Notes under the pieces: generated by a model
What the model was told of the DNA's origin: nothing
Seen by the model: only the letters and a program-made list of their open reading frames with translations
Databases searched by the model: none
Assembly (NCBI RefSeq): GCF_042677945.1
Contig: NZ_JBHUDN010000001.1
Source: Haloplanus litoreus
GTDB taxonomy: Archaea > Halobacteriota > Halobacteria > Halobacteriales > Haloferacaceae
Length of the DNA stretch: 64,000 nucleotides
Reading direction: 5' to 3' (one strand)
Shown: piece after piece, positions 34,325 through 43,433 of the stretch
Numbering within the stretch: the first letter of the stretch is position 1
Layout of the letters: each line of letters starts with the position of its first letter
Made by a program: the position numbers and the translations under genes

Positions 34325-35557
34325 ATGACACGTGTGGCACTCGCGTTCTCCGGCGGACTCGACACGACAGTATGCGTCCCGCTCCTCGAAGAGGAGTGGG
34401 GGTACGACGAAGTCGTCGGCGTCACGGTCGACGTCGGCCAGCCAGCGGCGGAGTTCGCCGAAGCCGAGGAGACGGCCGAGGCGCTGGATCTGGAACACTA
34501 CGTCGTCGACGCCAAGGCGGAGTTCGCGTCGCAGTGTCTCGACTCCGTTCGGGCGAACGCCACGTACCAGGGCTACCCGCTCGGGACGGCGCTCGCGCGC
34601 CCGGTCATCGCCGAGGCCATCCTCGACGTTGCGAAAGAGAACGACTGTGACGCCGTCGCGCACGGCTGTACGGGCAAGGGCAACGACCAGTTGCGCTTCG
34701 AAGCGGTCTGGCGCGCCTCCGACCTCGACGTGATCGCGCCGGTGCGCGAACTCGGCCTCACCCGCGAGTGGGAAATCGAGTACGCCGCCGAGAAGAACCT
34801 CCCCGTCGAGGGCGGCAACGAGGGCGTCTGGAGCATCGACACGAACCTCTGGAGTCGTTCCATCGAGGGCGGGGACCTCGAACGGCCGGGTCATGTGCCG
34901 AGCGAGGAGATCTACGACTGGACGCGGTCGCCGTCCGGCGACACCGAGGAGATCGAACTCACGTTCGAGAACGGCTACCCCGTCGCCGTCGACGGCGAGG
35001 AGATGGCCCCCATCGCCCTCATCGAGCACCTCAACGAGGTGGCCGGCGAGTACGGCGTCGGGCGCACGGACATGATGGAAGACCGGATGCTCGGCCTGAA
35101 GGTGCGCGAGAACTACGAGCATCCGGCGGCGACGACGCTGCTGAACGCCCACGAGACGCTGGAGAGTCTGGTGCTCACGAAGGAGGAGCGCGACTTCAAG
35201 AAACTGGTCGACGACGAGTGGTCCCAGAAGGGGTACGAGGGGCTGGTCGACGCGCCGCTGATGGACGCCCTGGAGGGGTTCATCGACGCGACACAGACCC
35301 GCGTCACCGGCACGGTGACGATTCGGTTCGAGGGCGGCCAAGCCCGTCCGGTCGGCCGCGACAGCGAGTACGCGGTGTACGACGAGTCCTTCGCCTCCTT
35401 CAACACGGAGGACGTCGGCGATATCACGCAGGCCGACGCGACGGGCGTCGCGAAGTACCACGGCTTCCAGGAGCGGCTCGCGGCGAAGGTGCTCGCCGAG
35501 GCGAAAGGCAAGGAAAACGAAGCGGTGACTGACGGCGCGGACTGGAGCGAGGAGTGA
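34325..35557 (+). CDS. argG: Argininosuccinate synthase
   Basis: A 410-residue enzyme that joins citrulline and aspartate with ATP. The N-terminal SGGLDT motif (PP-loop, residues ~9-14) binds ATP; GCTGKGNDQLRFE and GVWSIDTNLWSRS are further family-conserved stretches. Length is normal. First gene of the arg operon, with a TATA box 30 nt upstream. Its TGA stop overlaps the start of argX by one base (TGATG). In the haloarchaeal order I know, argH and argW would follow here; both are absent. Confidence 0.97.
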   Translation: MTRVALAFSGGLDTTVCVPLLEEEWGYDEVVGVTVDVGQPAAEFAEAEETAEALDLEHYVVDAKAEFASQCLDSVRANATYQGYPLGTALARPVIAEAILDVAKENDCDAVAHGCTGKGNDQLRFEAVWRASDLDVIAPVRELGLTREWEIEYAAEKNLPVEGGNEGVWSIDTNLWSRSIEGGDLERPGHVPSEEIYDWTRSPSGDTEEIELTFENGYPVAVDGEEMAPIALIEHLNEVAGEYGVGRTDMMEDRMLGLKVRENYEHPAATTLLNAHETLESLVLTKEERDFKKLVDDEWSQKGYEGLVDAPLMDALEGFIDATQTRVTGTVTIRFEGGQARPVGRDSEYAVYDESFASFNTEDVGDITQADATGVAKYHGFQERLAAKVLAEAKGKENEAVTDGADWSEE

Positions 35558-36417
35558 TGCACGTCGGACTGCTGTACTCGCGGATCAGGCGGGACGAGAA
35601 GCTCCTGCTCTCGGAGCTCCGGGACCGCGACCACGAGGTGACGAAAATCGACGTCCGGAAAGAGCGGTTCAACATCCGCGAGGCCCCCGCGGCGTTCGAC
35701 GACGTCGACATCGCCATCGATCGATGTCTGGCGACGAGTCGAAGCCGTTACGTCACGCGCTTTCTCGACGCCTACGGCGTGCCCGTCATCAACGCGGCCG
35801 ACACCGCGGAGCTGTGTGCGGACAAGGTGAAAAACAGCCTCGTGCTGGAGGACGCGGGCGTGCCGACGCCGAACACCGACGTCGCCTTCACCACCGACAG
35901 CGCCCTCGAATCCATCGAGGCGTTCGGCTACCCCTGCGTCCTCAAGCCGGTGATCGGGTCGTGGGGACGGCTGATGGCGAAAGTCGACTCCCGCAGCGCC
36001 GCCGAGGCGATTCTGGAGCACAAGGCCACGCTCGGCCACTACGAACACAAGGTGTTCTACATCCAGGAGTTCGTCGAGAAGCCGGGGCGTGACATCCGCG
36101 TCGTCGCCACGGACGGCGAACCCGTCGCCGCGATGACCCGCAGTTCGGATCACTGGCTGACCAACGCCGCGAAGGGCGGCGAAGTCGACCAGTTCGAGGT
36201 GGACGACGAAGTGGCCGAACTCGTGGAACGCGCCTCCGACGCCGTCGGCGGCGGCTTGCTCGGCGTCGACCTCATGGAGACGGGCGACTCGTACACCGTC
36301 CACGAGGTGAACCACACGGTCGAGTTCAAGGCGCTGGACTCGTGTGTCGACTTCGACGTGCCCGCGGCCATCGTCGACTGGCTGGAGACGAAGGCGGGAC
36401 AGGAGGCGACGGCATGA
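35557..36417 (+). CDS. argX: Glutamate--[amino-group carrier protein] ligase, ArgX/LysX family
   Basis: A 286-residue ATP-grasp enzyme. It attaches glutamate to the C-terminal Glu of the small carrier ArgW (LysW), which shields the amino group during arginine synthesis. Typical LysX features are LLYSRIRRDEKLLL at the N-terminus, VLKPVIGSWGRLMAKV, IQEFVEKPGRDIRVV and HEVNHTVEFK. ATG at 35557 is preferred over the GTG three bases earlier. Stop overlaps argC by ATGA. No carrier domain is fused to it, so ArgW must be encoded elsewhere. A LysX (lysine) role is possible, but argF and argG beside it favour arginine. Confidence 0.93.
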   Translation: MHVGLLYSRIRRDEKLLLSELRDRDHEVTKIDVRKERFNIREAPAAFDDVDIAIDRCLATSRSRYVTRFLDAYGVPVINAADTAELCADKVKNSLVLEDAGVPTPNTDVAFTTDSALESIEAFGYPCVLKPVIGSWGRLMAKVDSRSAAEAILEHKATLGHYEHKVFYIQEFVEKPGRDIRVVATDGEPVAAMTRSSDHWLTNAAKGGEVDQFEVDDEVAELVERASDAVGGGLLGVDLMETGDSYTVHEVNHTVEFKALDSCVDFDVPAAIVDWLETKAGQEATA

Positions 36418-37451
36418 CCTACACCGCGAGCGTCGTCGGCGGCAGCGGCTTCACCGGGGGCGAACTCCTCCGCCTGCTCGACGGCCACCCCGAGTTCGAG
36501 GTGGTGCAGGCGACCAGTCGGAGCTACGAGCGCAAGACGGTGGGGCACCAACATCCCAACCTCCGCGCGATGGACCTCCGCTTTACTTCGCCGACGGAGC
36601 TCGACCCCGTGGACGTGCTGTTCGCGGCGACACCCCACGGCGTCTCGATGGAGCGCATCGACGCCTTCCGGGAGGCGGCCGACACGGTGGTCGACCTGAG
36701 CGCGGACTTCCGGCTGGGAACCGAAGCACAGTACGACGAGTGGTACGACGGCCACGAGCGCCCCGACCTGCTCGCCGACGCGGAGTACGCGCTCCCGGAA
36801 CTCAACCGCGACAACCTCGCCGGTGCCGACCTGATCGCCTCGGGCGGGTGCAACGCGACGGCGACGATTCTGGGGCTGAAACCCCTGTTCGACGCCGGGA
36901 TCCTGAGCGGCGACGAGCAGGTGGTCGTCGACGTGAAAGTCGGCTCGTCGGAGGGCGGTGCCGGCGGCGGCGCGGCCTCCTCACATCCCGAGCGGTCGGG
37001 CATCGTCCGGCCCTACGCCCCGACGGGCCACCGCCACGAGGCGGAAATCGAGCAGTTCCTCGGGTGCTCGGTGTCCTTTACCGTCCACGCGGTGGACATG
37101 ACCCGCGGCGCCGCCGCGACCTGTCACGTCTTCCCGGACGGCCCGGTGACGAAGAAGGACCTCTGGAGCACCTACCGCGAGAGCTACGAGGACGAACCGT
37201 TCATGCGCACCGTCGCCGGCGGTGGCGGCGTCTACCGTTACCCCGAACCGAAGGCGGTCGCCGGCACCAACTACGGCGAAGTCGGGTTCGAACTCGATCC
37301 CGGGAACAAACGCTTGGTCGTGTTCTCGGCCATCGACAACATGATGAAGGGATCGGCGGGACAGGCGGTCCACGCCGCGAACGTCGCCCTCGGCATCGAG
37401 GAGACGGCCGGCCTGGAGTTCCAGGGGCTACACCCGGTGGGGGCACCGTAG
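36414..37451 (+). CDS. argC: N-acetyl/[ArgW]-glutamyl-phosphate reductase
   Basis: A 345-residue NADPH-dependent reductase. The N-terminal VVGGSGFTGGELLRLL is the Rossmann nucleotide site; SGGCNATATIL contains the catalytic Cys (Cys147 region); GHRHEAEIEQFL and KGSAGQAVHAANV are conserved family segments. In an ArgX-type pathway it reduces carrier-bound glutamyl phosphate. Start overlaps argX by ATGA. It is followed by a 105-nt spacer with predicted hairpins, the only long gap inside this operon. Confidence 0.95.
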   Translation: MTYTASVVGGSGFTGGELLRLLDGHPEFEVVQATSRSYERKTVGHQHPNLRAMDLRFTSPTELDPVDVLFAATPHGVSMERIDAFREAADTVVDLSADFRLGTEAQYDEWYDGHERPDLLADAEYALPELNRDNLAGADLIASGGCNATATILGLKPLFDAGILSGDEQVVVDVKVGSSEGGAGGGAASSHPERSGIVRPYAPTGHRHEAEIEQFLGCSVSFTVHAVDMTRGAAATCHVFPDGPVTKKDLWSTYRESYEDEPFMRTVAGGGGVYRYPEPKAVAGTNYGEVGFELDPGNKRLVVFSAIDNMMKGSAGQAVHAANVALGIEETAGLEFQGLHPVGAP

Positions 37452-37459
37452 CATGATTT

Positions 37460-37521
37460 CAGGAAGGCACTCCTGCTCGTGGGGTCACGGCTCCGCAGTG
37501 AACCGCTCCGCGGGCTGTGAC
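37460..37521 (+). other. Structured spacer between argC and argB
   Basis: Two inverted repeats lie in the 105-nt gap. CAGGA (37460-37464) pairs with TCCTG (37471-37475). GTCACGGCTC (37484-37493) can pair with GGGCTGTGAC (37512-37521) over ten positions if two G-U pairs are allowed, with an 18-nt loop. All other joints in the operon are overlaps, so this may be an RNA processing or stability element. No coding potential seen. Confidence 0.45.
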
Positions 37522-37556
37522 TTCCGGCGTCACGCGAGCCACTGGAGGTGTCTCGC

Positions 37557-38381
37557 GTGACGGTCGTGGTCAAGATCGGCGGCGCGAAGGCGGTCGATCC
37601 GGCCGGCGCCGTCGCGGATATCGCGACTCTCGTCGCGTCGGGCGAACCCGTCGTCGTCGTCCACGGCGGGTCGACGGCCGTCGACGACCTGCTGGATCGG
37701 CTCGGCATCGACCCGACGTACGTCGAGACGCCGGACGGCGTCGTCGGGCGGTTCACCGACGAGCCGACGATGGAGGCGTTCACGATGGCGATGGGCAAGG
37801 TGAACACCGACCTCGTCGCCGCGTTCCGCGAGGCGGGTGTCGACGCGGTCGGCCTCTCGGGCGTCGACGGCGGCCTCATCACGGGTACCCGAAAGTCCGC
37901 GGTGCGGGTGGTCGAGGACGGCAAGAAGAAGATCAAGCGCGGCGACCACTCGGGGAAAATCGAGTCGGTGAACGCCGAGTTGCTAGAGACGCTGTTGGAA
38001 GACGGCTACGTTCCCGTCACCGGGCCGCCGATGCTCGCGGACGACGGGACCCCGGTCAACACCGACGCCGACCGGGCGGCCGCGGCCGTCGCGGGCGCCC
38101 TCGGTGCCACGCTGGTCGTCCTCACGGACGTGGCGGGCGTCTACGCCGACCCGGACGATCCGTCGACGCTGATCGAGGCGGTGACCACCCCCGCGGAGTA
38201 CGACGCGCTCACCGACGCCGCGGAGGGATTCATGACGAAGAAGGTGATGGCCGCGACGGAGGCCCTGGAGACGGGCGCGTCCGAGGTGGTCGTCGCCGAC
38301 GCCAACGCCGACGCGCCCGTGACGGGTGCGCTCGGCACCGGCGGAACACACATTCACGCGAGCGCACTGGAGGACACATGA
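37557..38381 (+). CDS. argB: N-acetylglutamate/[ArgW]-glutamate kinase
   Basis: A 274-residue amino acid kinase. It phosphorylates the gamma-carboxyl group of N-acylated or carrier-bound glutamate. Visible are VVKIGGAKAVDPAG (phosphate-binding Lys near residue 5), VVVHGGSTAVDDLL, VTGPPMLADDGTPVN and LTDVAGVYADPDDP. GGAGG at 37544-37548 precedes the GTG at 37557 by 8 nt, so that start is preferred; a GTG at 37548 overlaps the Shine-Dalgarno itself. Stop overlaps argD by ATGA. Confidence 0.94.
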   Translation: MTVVVKIGGAKAVDPAGAVADIATLVASGEPVVVVHGGSTAVDDLLDRLGIDPTYVETPDGVVGRFTDEPTMEAFTMAMGKVNTDLVAAFREAGVDAVGLSGVDGGLITGTRKSAVRVVEDGKKKIKRGDHSGKIESVNAELLETLLEDGYVPVTGPPMLADDGTPVNTDADRAAAAVAGALGATLVVLTDVAGVYADPDDPSTLIEAVTTPAEYDALTDAAEGFMTKKVMAATEALETGASEVVVADANADAPVTGALGTGGTHIHASALEDT

Positions 38382-39499
38382 GCGGATTCGTCTTTTCCGA
38401 GAAGCCGATCAGGATCGAACGCGGCGAGGGGGCCACCCTCTACGCCGACGACGGGACCGAGTACCTCGACTTCGGCGCGAGTTACGCCGTCGCCGCCGTG
38501 GGCCACTGTCATCCGCGCGTCGTCGACGCCGTGAAATCACAGGTCGAGGACCTCATGTACGTGCAGGCGTCCTACCCCGTCGAGGCACGGACGGAACTGT
38601 ACGAGAAACTGGCCACGGTGTCGCCGCCCGGCCTCGACAACGTCTGGCTGTGTAACTCCGGGACGGAGGCCAACGAGGCGGCGATGAAGTTCGCCCGCAA
38701 CGCCACCGGCCGGTCGAAAATCGTCGCCACCCGCCGGGGGTTCCACGGCCGGACGCTCGGCGCCCTCGCGATGACCTGGAAGGACAAGTACAAGAAGCCG
38801 TTCGAACCGCTCGCTGGCGGGATCGAGTTCGTCTCCTACGGCGACGGCGAGGAACTCGCCGAGGCGGTCGACGACGAGACGGCCGCGGTCTTCCTCGAAC
38901 CCATCCAGGGCGAGGGCGGCATCCACCCCGCGGACGCGACCTACCTGCGTCGGGCGCGCGAGGTGACCGAGGAGGCCGGCGCGGCGCTGGTCTTCGACGA
39001 GATTCAGACCGGCGTCGGTCGCACCGGAACGCTCTGGGCGTGCGAGCGCTCGGAGGTGGACCCCGACATCCTCACGACGGCGAAAGGCATCGCCAGCGGT
39101 CTCCCCCTCGGCGCGACGGTCTGTGCCGACTGGATCGCCGACGCCGACCCCGAACACGGATCGACGTTCAGCGGCGGACCGGTAGTCTGTGCGGCCGCCA
39201 ACGCCACCCTCGACGTCATCGTCGAGGAGGACCTCCCGACCCACGCCGCGGACGTGGGGAGGTATCTGATGGAATCGATCGAGGGCGCCGACCTCCCGAT
39301 CCGCGAGGTCAGGGGTCGGGGACTGATGATCGGCGTCGAGGTGAAGCGAGGGTCGAACCGTCTGTTGCGCGACCTGGCGCTCGAGGAGGGCATCCTCGCG
39401 CTGCCGGCGGGGCGGACGGTCCTCCGCCTGTTGCCGCCGCTGATCGTCGACGAGAGCCACGCCGACCGGGTCGTCGAGGCCATGGAGGCGGTGCTATGA
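38378..39499 (+). CDS. argD: Acetylornithine/[ArgW]-ornithine-type aminotransferase
   Basis: A 373-residue class III PLP aminotransferase that converts the semialdehyde intermediate to the amino compound. NSGTEANEAAMKFAR binds the phosphate of PLP; LVFDEIQTGVGRTG contains the conserved Asp; LTTAKGIASGLPLGATV carries the Schiff-base Lys. Length is as expected. Overlaps argB and argE at both ends by ATGA, so it is translated as part of the operon. Confidence 0.95.
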   Translation: MSGFVFSEKPIRIERGEGATLYADDGTEYLDFGASYAVAAVGHCHPRVVDAVKSQVEDLMYVQASYPVEARTELYEKLATVSPPGLDNVWLCNSGTEANEAAMKFARNATGRSKIVATRRGFHGRTLGALAMTWKDKYKKPFEPLAGGIEFVSYGDGEELAEAVDDETAAVFLEPIQGEGGIHPADATYLRRAREVTEEAGAALVFDEIQTGVGRTGTLWACERSEVDPDILTTAKGIASGLPLGATVCADWIADADPEHGSTFSGGPVVCAAANATLDVIVEEDLPTHAADVGRYLMESIEGADLPIREVRGRGLMIGVEVKRGSNRLLRDLALEEGILALPAGRTVLRLLPPLIVDESHADRVVEAMEAVL

Positions 39500-40563
39500 C
39501 GGTGAGCGAGGCCGCGACGGAGCTAACCAACGCCCAGGAACTGCTCGTCGACCTCGTCGCCACTCCCTCGCCCTCGGGCGAGGAAGGGGAGGCGGCACAA
39601 CTGCTGGTCGACTTCTTCGAGGCCAACGACCGCGAGGTGTGGATCGACGAGGTGGGCAACGTGCACGCGCCGGCCGACGACGCCGTCCTCCTGACGTCCC
39701 ACATCGACACGGTGCCGGGCGACATCCCGGTCGAGATCCGAGAGACCGACGGCGGCCGCGAACTGTGGGGTCGCGGGAGCGTCGACGCGACGGGGTCGCT
39801 GGCGGCGATGGCCGTCGCCGCGGTGGCGACGGGGACGAGTTTCCTCGGCGTCGTCGGCGAGGAGGTCGACTCCCGAGGCGCACGTCACGTGGTCGAGAGC
39901 GACCGGGCGGAACCCGGCGCCGTCGTCAACGGCGAACCGAGCGGTTGGACGGGGATCACCCTCGGCTACCGCGGCCTGCTGGCGGGGACGTACGTCGCCA
40001 CCAGCGAGTCGGGACACACCTCGCGTCCGGAGAACAACGCGATTCAGGACGCGATGGACTGGTGGGCAAGCGTGGAGCGGGAGTTCGACCCCGACGAGTA
40101 CCTGCCCGTCTTCGAGCGGGTTACCTGCAAGCCCGTCGAGTTCGAGGGCGGCACCAGCGTCGACGGCCTCTCCGTCGAGGCGACGATGGAGGTGCAGCTG
40201 CGCGTCCCGCCCGAGTACACCGTCGACGACGTGCGGGAGGTAGCCGACGGCCAACTCGACATCGGCACCGTCCACTGGTACGACCGGGTGCCGCCGGTGA
40301 TGGAGAGTCCGCGGACGCCCGTGGCGCGGGCGTTCCGGGCGGCCATCCGCGATGCCGGCGGCGACCCGCGCCTCCTCCGCAAGACGGGGACGGCCGACAT
40401 GAACGTCTTCGCGTCGGCGTGGGACTGCCCGATGGTCACCTACGGTCCCGGCGACTCCGACCTGGATCACGCTCCCGACGAACACCTCCCCCTCTCGGAG
40501 TACGACCGCGCTATCGACGTGCTGATCGACGTCTGCGAACGCCTCACGGAGGGGGACGTATGA
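39496..40563 (+). CDS. argE: [Amino-group carrier protein]-ornithine/lysine hydrolase (M20), ArgE/LysK
   Basis: A 355-residue M20 metallopeptidase. LTSHIDTVPG holds the first metal-binding His-x-Asp, VVGEEVDSRGARH the catalytic Glu-Glu pair, and the LRKTGTADMNVFAS / SDLDHAPDEHLPL stretches the later ligands. In the ArgX route it releases ornithine from ArgW. It is named argK or lysK in some annotations. Overlaps argD and argF by ATGA each. Confidence 0.92.
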   Translation: MTVSEAATELTNAQELLVDLVATPSPSGEEGEAAQLLVDFFEANDREVWIDEVGNVHAPADDAVLLTSHIDTVPGDIPVEIRETDGGRELWGRGSVDATGSLAAMAVAAVATGTSFLGVVGEEVDSRGARHVVESDRAEPGAVVNGEPSGWTGITLGYRGLLAGTYVATSESGHTSRPENNAIQDAMDWWASVEREFDPDEYLPVFERVTCKPVEFEGGTSVDGLSVEATMEVQLRVPPEYTVDDVREVADGQLDIGTVHWYDRVPPVMESPRTPVARAFRAAIRDAGGDPRLLRKTGTADMNVFASAWDCPMVTYGPGDSDLDHAPDEHLPLSEYDRAIDVLIDVCERLTEGDV

Positions 40564-41459
40564 GCGTCGAGACGACCGACTTGCTGGACGTGGACGACCT
40601 CACGGCCGCCGAACTGGAGACGGTGCTCGACCGTGCGGCGGCGATCAAGGCCGGCGAAGACGGGACCGACCTGCCCCGGGAGACGCTCGCGATGGTGTTC
40701 GAGAAGCCGAGTACGCGCACCCGAACCTCCTTCGAGACGGCGATGACCCGCCTCGGCGGGCACGCCATCTTCCTCGGGCCGGACGACATCCACCTCGGCC
40801 ACGGGGAACCGGTGAAAGACACCGCCCGGGCGCTCTCGGGCTACGCCGACGCCATCATGGCACGCCTGTTCGACCACGCGGACGTGGAGGAGCTGGCCAC
40901 CTACGCCGACGTCCCGGTCATCAACGGACTGACCGACGACGCCCACCCCTGCCAGACGCTCGCGGATCTGTTGACCATCCGCGAGACGTTCGGCGGCTTC
41001 GACGACGTGACCGTCGCGTGGGTGGGCGACGGCAACAACGTCGCCCAGTCGTTCGTCCTCGGGGCGGCGCTCGCGGACCTGGAGTGTACCGTGACGACGC
41101 CGCCGACCTACGGCGTCGACGAGGCGGTGATGGACCGCGCGGCCGAACTCGGCCGTGCGCCGACCGTCGTCGACGACCCGCACGAGGCCGTCGCCGACGC
41201 GGACGTGGTCTACACCGACGTGTGGGTGTCGATGGGCGAGGAGGACGAACGCGAGGAGAAACTCGACGCGTTCGAGGGCTACCAGGTGAACGCCGACCTG
41301 CTCTCCGGGAGTTCGGCCTCGGTGATGCACTGTCTGCCCGCCCACCGCGGCGAGGAAATCACCGACGACGTCGTCGAGAGCGACCGCGCGATGGTCTGGC
41401 AACAGGCCGAGAACCGCCTGCACGCCCAGGCCGGTCTGCTCGTCGAACTGCTGGCGTAG
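40560..41459 (+). CDS. argF: Ornithine carbamoyltransferase
   Basis: A 299-residue transferase forming citrulline from ornithine and carbamoyl phosphate. KPSTRTRTSFE (carbamoyl-phosphate loop), TDDAHPCQTLADLLTI and MHCLPAHRGEEI are the three diagnostic motifs. Start overlaps argE by ATGA; last gene of the operon. The product would feed argG at the other end; argininosuccinate lyase (argH), needed to finish arginine, is not in this window. Confidence 0.97.
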   Translation: MSVETTDLLDVDDLTAAELETVLDRAAAIKAGEDGTDLPRETLAMVFEKPSTRTRTSFETAMTRLGGHAIFLGPDDIHLGHGEPVKDTARALSGYADAIMARLFDHADVEELATYADVPVINGLTDDAHPCQTLADLLTIRETFGGFDDVTVAWVGDGNNVAQSFVLGAALADLECTVTTPPTYGVDEAVMDRAAELGRAPTVVDDPHEAVADADVVYTDVWVSMGEEDEREEKLDAFEGYQVNADLLSGSSASVMHCLPAHRGEEITDDVVESDRAMVWQQAENRLHAQAGLLVELLA

Positions 41460-41467
41460 GCGCCGGG

Positions 41468-42544
41468 TCAGGCCGGGGTTTCCAGAAGCTCCCCGATGTG
41501 GTCGTCGATGGCCTGCTTGTCCTCCTCGAAGACGCCGAACATGGTGAAGTGGCCCCAGAGGCTGGGGATCGGTCGCAGTTCGCTGTCGGGGATCATCGAC
41601 TCCTCGTGTGCGCAGTCGCTGACGGGGAAGAACATGTCCTCCTCGAACGGCATCACGAACGTCTTGGCTTCGATGCGACCGAGGGCTTCCTCAAGGTCAC
41701 CGTCGGCGTTTCGACTGACGTCGCCGTGTCGCCACTTGTGCGCCATCGTCAGGAGATTGTTGGGGTCCATCCGGAGGAACCAGTCCTCCCAGAAGTTCGC
41801 CAGCATGTCCTCGACGGACGCGAAGCCGGCCCGCTCCCACGCGCGCTCGTCGTAGTGGTAGAACTGGGTACAGAGTCCCATCACCGACCAGATCTGTGCG
41901 TGGCGTTGCAGTCCCGTGACGACCGCGTGCGGGTCGGTGTAGAAGCCGTCGTTCCACGCGGGGTCGGACCGGATCGCCTCCATGTGGGCGTCGATGAACA
42001 GCTGATCGTGAGGCGTCACCTTCGCCGTGCCCGCGATCGGGGCGGCGCGTTTGACCATCTCCGGGAAGCGAACGGCCCACTCGTAGGTCTGCTGGGCACC
42101 CATCGACCACCCGAGCACCAGTTCCAGTTCCTCGATGCCGAACTCCTCGGTGACCAGGCGGTGTTGCGCCCGGATGTCGTCCTCGATCATGACCTCGGGG
42201 AAGTTGCCCATCCCTCCCTCGTGGGGCGGCGTGTTGTGCGGTGAGGAGGAGAGCCCGTTCCCGAGCTGGTCGGGCATGATCACGAAATACTCCGTGGGGT
42301 CGATAGCCATGTCCTCGCCCACGTACATCTCCATGTCCCGGTGCGTTCCGGAGTACATGTGAGGGAAGACGATGGCGTTGTCCTTCGACTGGTTCAGTGT
42401 GCCGACGGTTTTGTACGCGAGTTTGCAGTCGCGGATCGTCCGCCCGCGTGCCAGTTCGAAGTCCCCCAGGTCGAACAGATCGAACTCGCCGTGTTCCGCC
42501 TCCGTGTAGTACTCGTTTTCGAGGTACCGCTCTTCGAGCGACAT
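41468..42544 (-). CDS. Alpha/beta-hydrolase, homoserine O-acetyltransferase (MetX)-like
   Basis: A 358-residue protein of the MetX-like alpha/beta-hydrolase family. The nucleophile elbow is GWSMGAQQ near Ser147; the acid/base pair is likely in PFEEDMFFP and LWGHFTMFG. Asn-rich HNTPPHEG near residue 100 fits the oxyanion loop region. It may acylate homoserine or a related alcohol, but the motif is not strict MetX, so acyltransferase of unknown substrate is safest. ATG 42544 is chosen because a TATA-like box (42564-42578 region) then sits at leaderless distance. It converges on argF with 8 nt between stops. Confidence 0.85.
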   Translation of the reverse strand: MSLEERYLENEYYTEAEHGEFDLFDLGDFELARGRTIRDCKLAYKTVGTLNQSKDNAIVFPHMYSGTHRDMEMYVGEDMAIDPTEYFVIMPDQLGNGLSSSPHNTPPHEGGMGNFPEVMIEDDIRAQHRLVTEEFGIEELELVLGWSMGAQQTYEWAVRFPEMVKRAAPIAGTAKVTPHDQLFIDAHMEAIRSDPAWNDGFYTDPHAVVTGLQRHAQIWSVMGLCTQFYHYDERAWERAGFASVEDMLANFWEDWFLRMDPNNLLTMAHKWRHGDVSRNADGDLEEALGRIEAKTFVMPFEEDMFFPVSDCAHEESMIPDSELRPIPSLWGHFTMFGVFEEDKQAIDDHIGELLETPA

Positions 42545-42563
42545 AGGTGTCGTTCGCATGAAA

Positions 42564-42578
42564 ATTACTAATAGATAA
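42564..42578 (-). promoter_or_regulatory. TATA-like box of the MetX-like gene
   Basis: On the - strand, ttatctattagtaat centred about 27 nt upstream of the ATG at 42544. A/T-rich against a G/C-rich background. Confidence 0.5.
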
Positions 42579-42768
42579 CGTATCGTTGCAGACAGGAACG
42601 GGCGGCAGGAAGCCACCACAGGGCCGACCGGTCGGGTGTGTGATTCTATTGCACGACCCCGAAACCGATTCGGAGTCGGCCAAACGGTCCATATGAACCC
42701 TGGGATGGCGTGCGCCGCCCACGTCCGACTCCCGAACAGAAATGTCGTCCTGGCAACTCGTTTGCGAC

Positions 42769-43242
42769 ATGGCAACGATGACCGAATCCACACACGAGAC
42801 GGGGACCCCGAGCGGTAACTGGCGGGCCGGCGCCCTCGGCGGTATCGGCGGCGCACTGGTGATGGGTGCGCTCGTCCTCGCGATGAACCCGCCGACGCTG
42901 TCGGTGGCGATTCCCTCGCTGTACACGCTGGCTCCACCGCCGAGTCCGGGCGTAGGGATGGTCGTCCACGTCTCCCACGGGGCGGTACTCGGCGTCGTCT
43001 TCGCGGTGCTGGTCGGAGTACTGGACGTAGAGCGGCCGGTGCAACTCGTCGGGGTGGCCGTCGCGTGGGGTGTCGCGGCGTGGGTAGTCCTCGCCGCGTT
43101 GCTCATGCCCCTCTGGCTGAGCGCGGTGGGGTCCCCGGCGTCGCCGCCGTTCCCCAACTTCGCGCCGCCGTCGCTCCTGTGGCACGCCGTCTACGGCGCC
43201 GTCCTCGGCGGCGTCTACGTCGTGACCGAAGACGTGCTGTGA
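42769..43242 (+). CDS. Haloarchaeal four-pass membrane protein (DUF6789-like)
   Basis: About 157 residues with four hydrophobic segments and a GGIGGALVMGALVLAM repeat-like first helix; layout resembles the haloarchaeal DUF6789 type, from memory and unverified. The start may be ATG at 42769, 42778 or the longer 42742; no clear ribosome site decides it. No enzyme motif. Sits alone between the MetX-like gene and the pseudokinase gene. Confidence 0.65.
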   Translation: MATMTESTHETGTPSGNWRAGALGGIGGALVMGALVLAMNPPTLSVAIPSLYTLAPPPSPGVGMVVHVSHGAVLGVVFAVLVGVLDVERPVQLVGVAVAWGVAAWVVLAALLMPLWLSAVGSPASPPFPNFAPPSLLWHAVYGAVLGGVYVVTEDVL

Positions 43243-43403
43243 GGAAACTCCCGTCGATGCGGGGGACGGCCCAGTCGGTCGATCCGTCCGGGCGATAGTA
43301 GCTTTGTAACTCGTTGCACACCAGATCGTACGCACTCCGGCGATCGGGTGTGCGAACGGTTCCGAACGCGACGATATTGCGTCTGATAATACGACCAACC
43401 AGT

Positions 43404-43413
43404 GTTATACGAT
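43404..43413 (+). promoter_or_regulatory. TATA box of the pseudokinase gene
   Basis: gttatacgat is centred about 26 nt before the ATG at 43434. Confidence 0.6.
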
Positions 43414-43433
43414 ACAGTGTAACTGACATTCCG

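Noticed and set aside
35540..35575. argW or argH hidden as a fusion in argG or argX
   Set aside because: Both proteins have normal lengths and ends. No carrier-like Cys pairs or acidic Glu-ending domain are present.
34325..41459. Lysine (LysW/AAA) pathway instead of arginine
   Set aside because: argG and argF flank the group, and neither has a role in lysine synthesis. Arginine is the better reading, although ArgX-family enzymes can serve both in some archaea.
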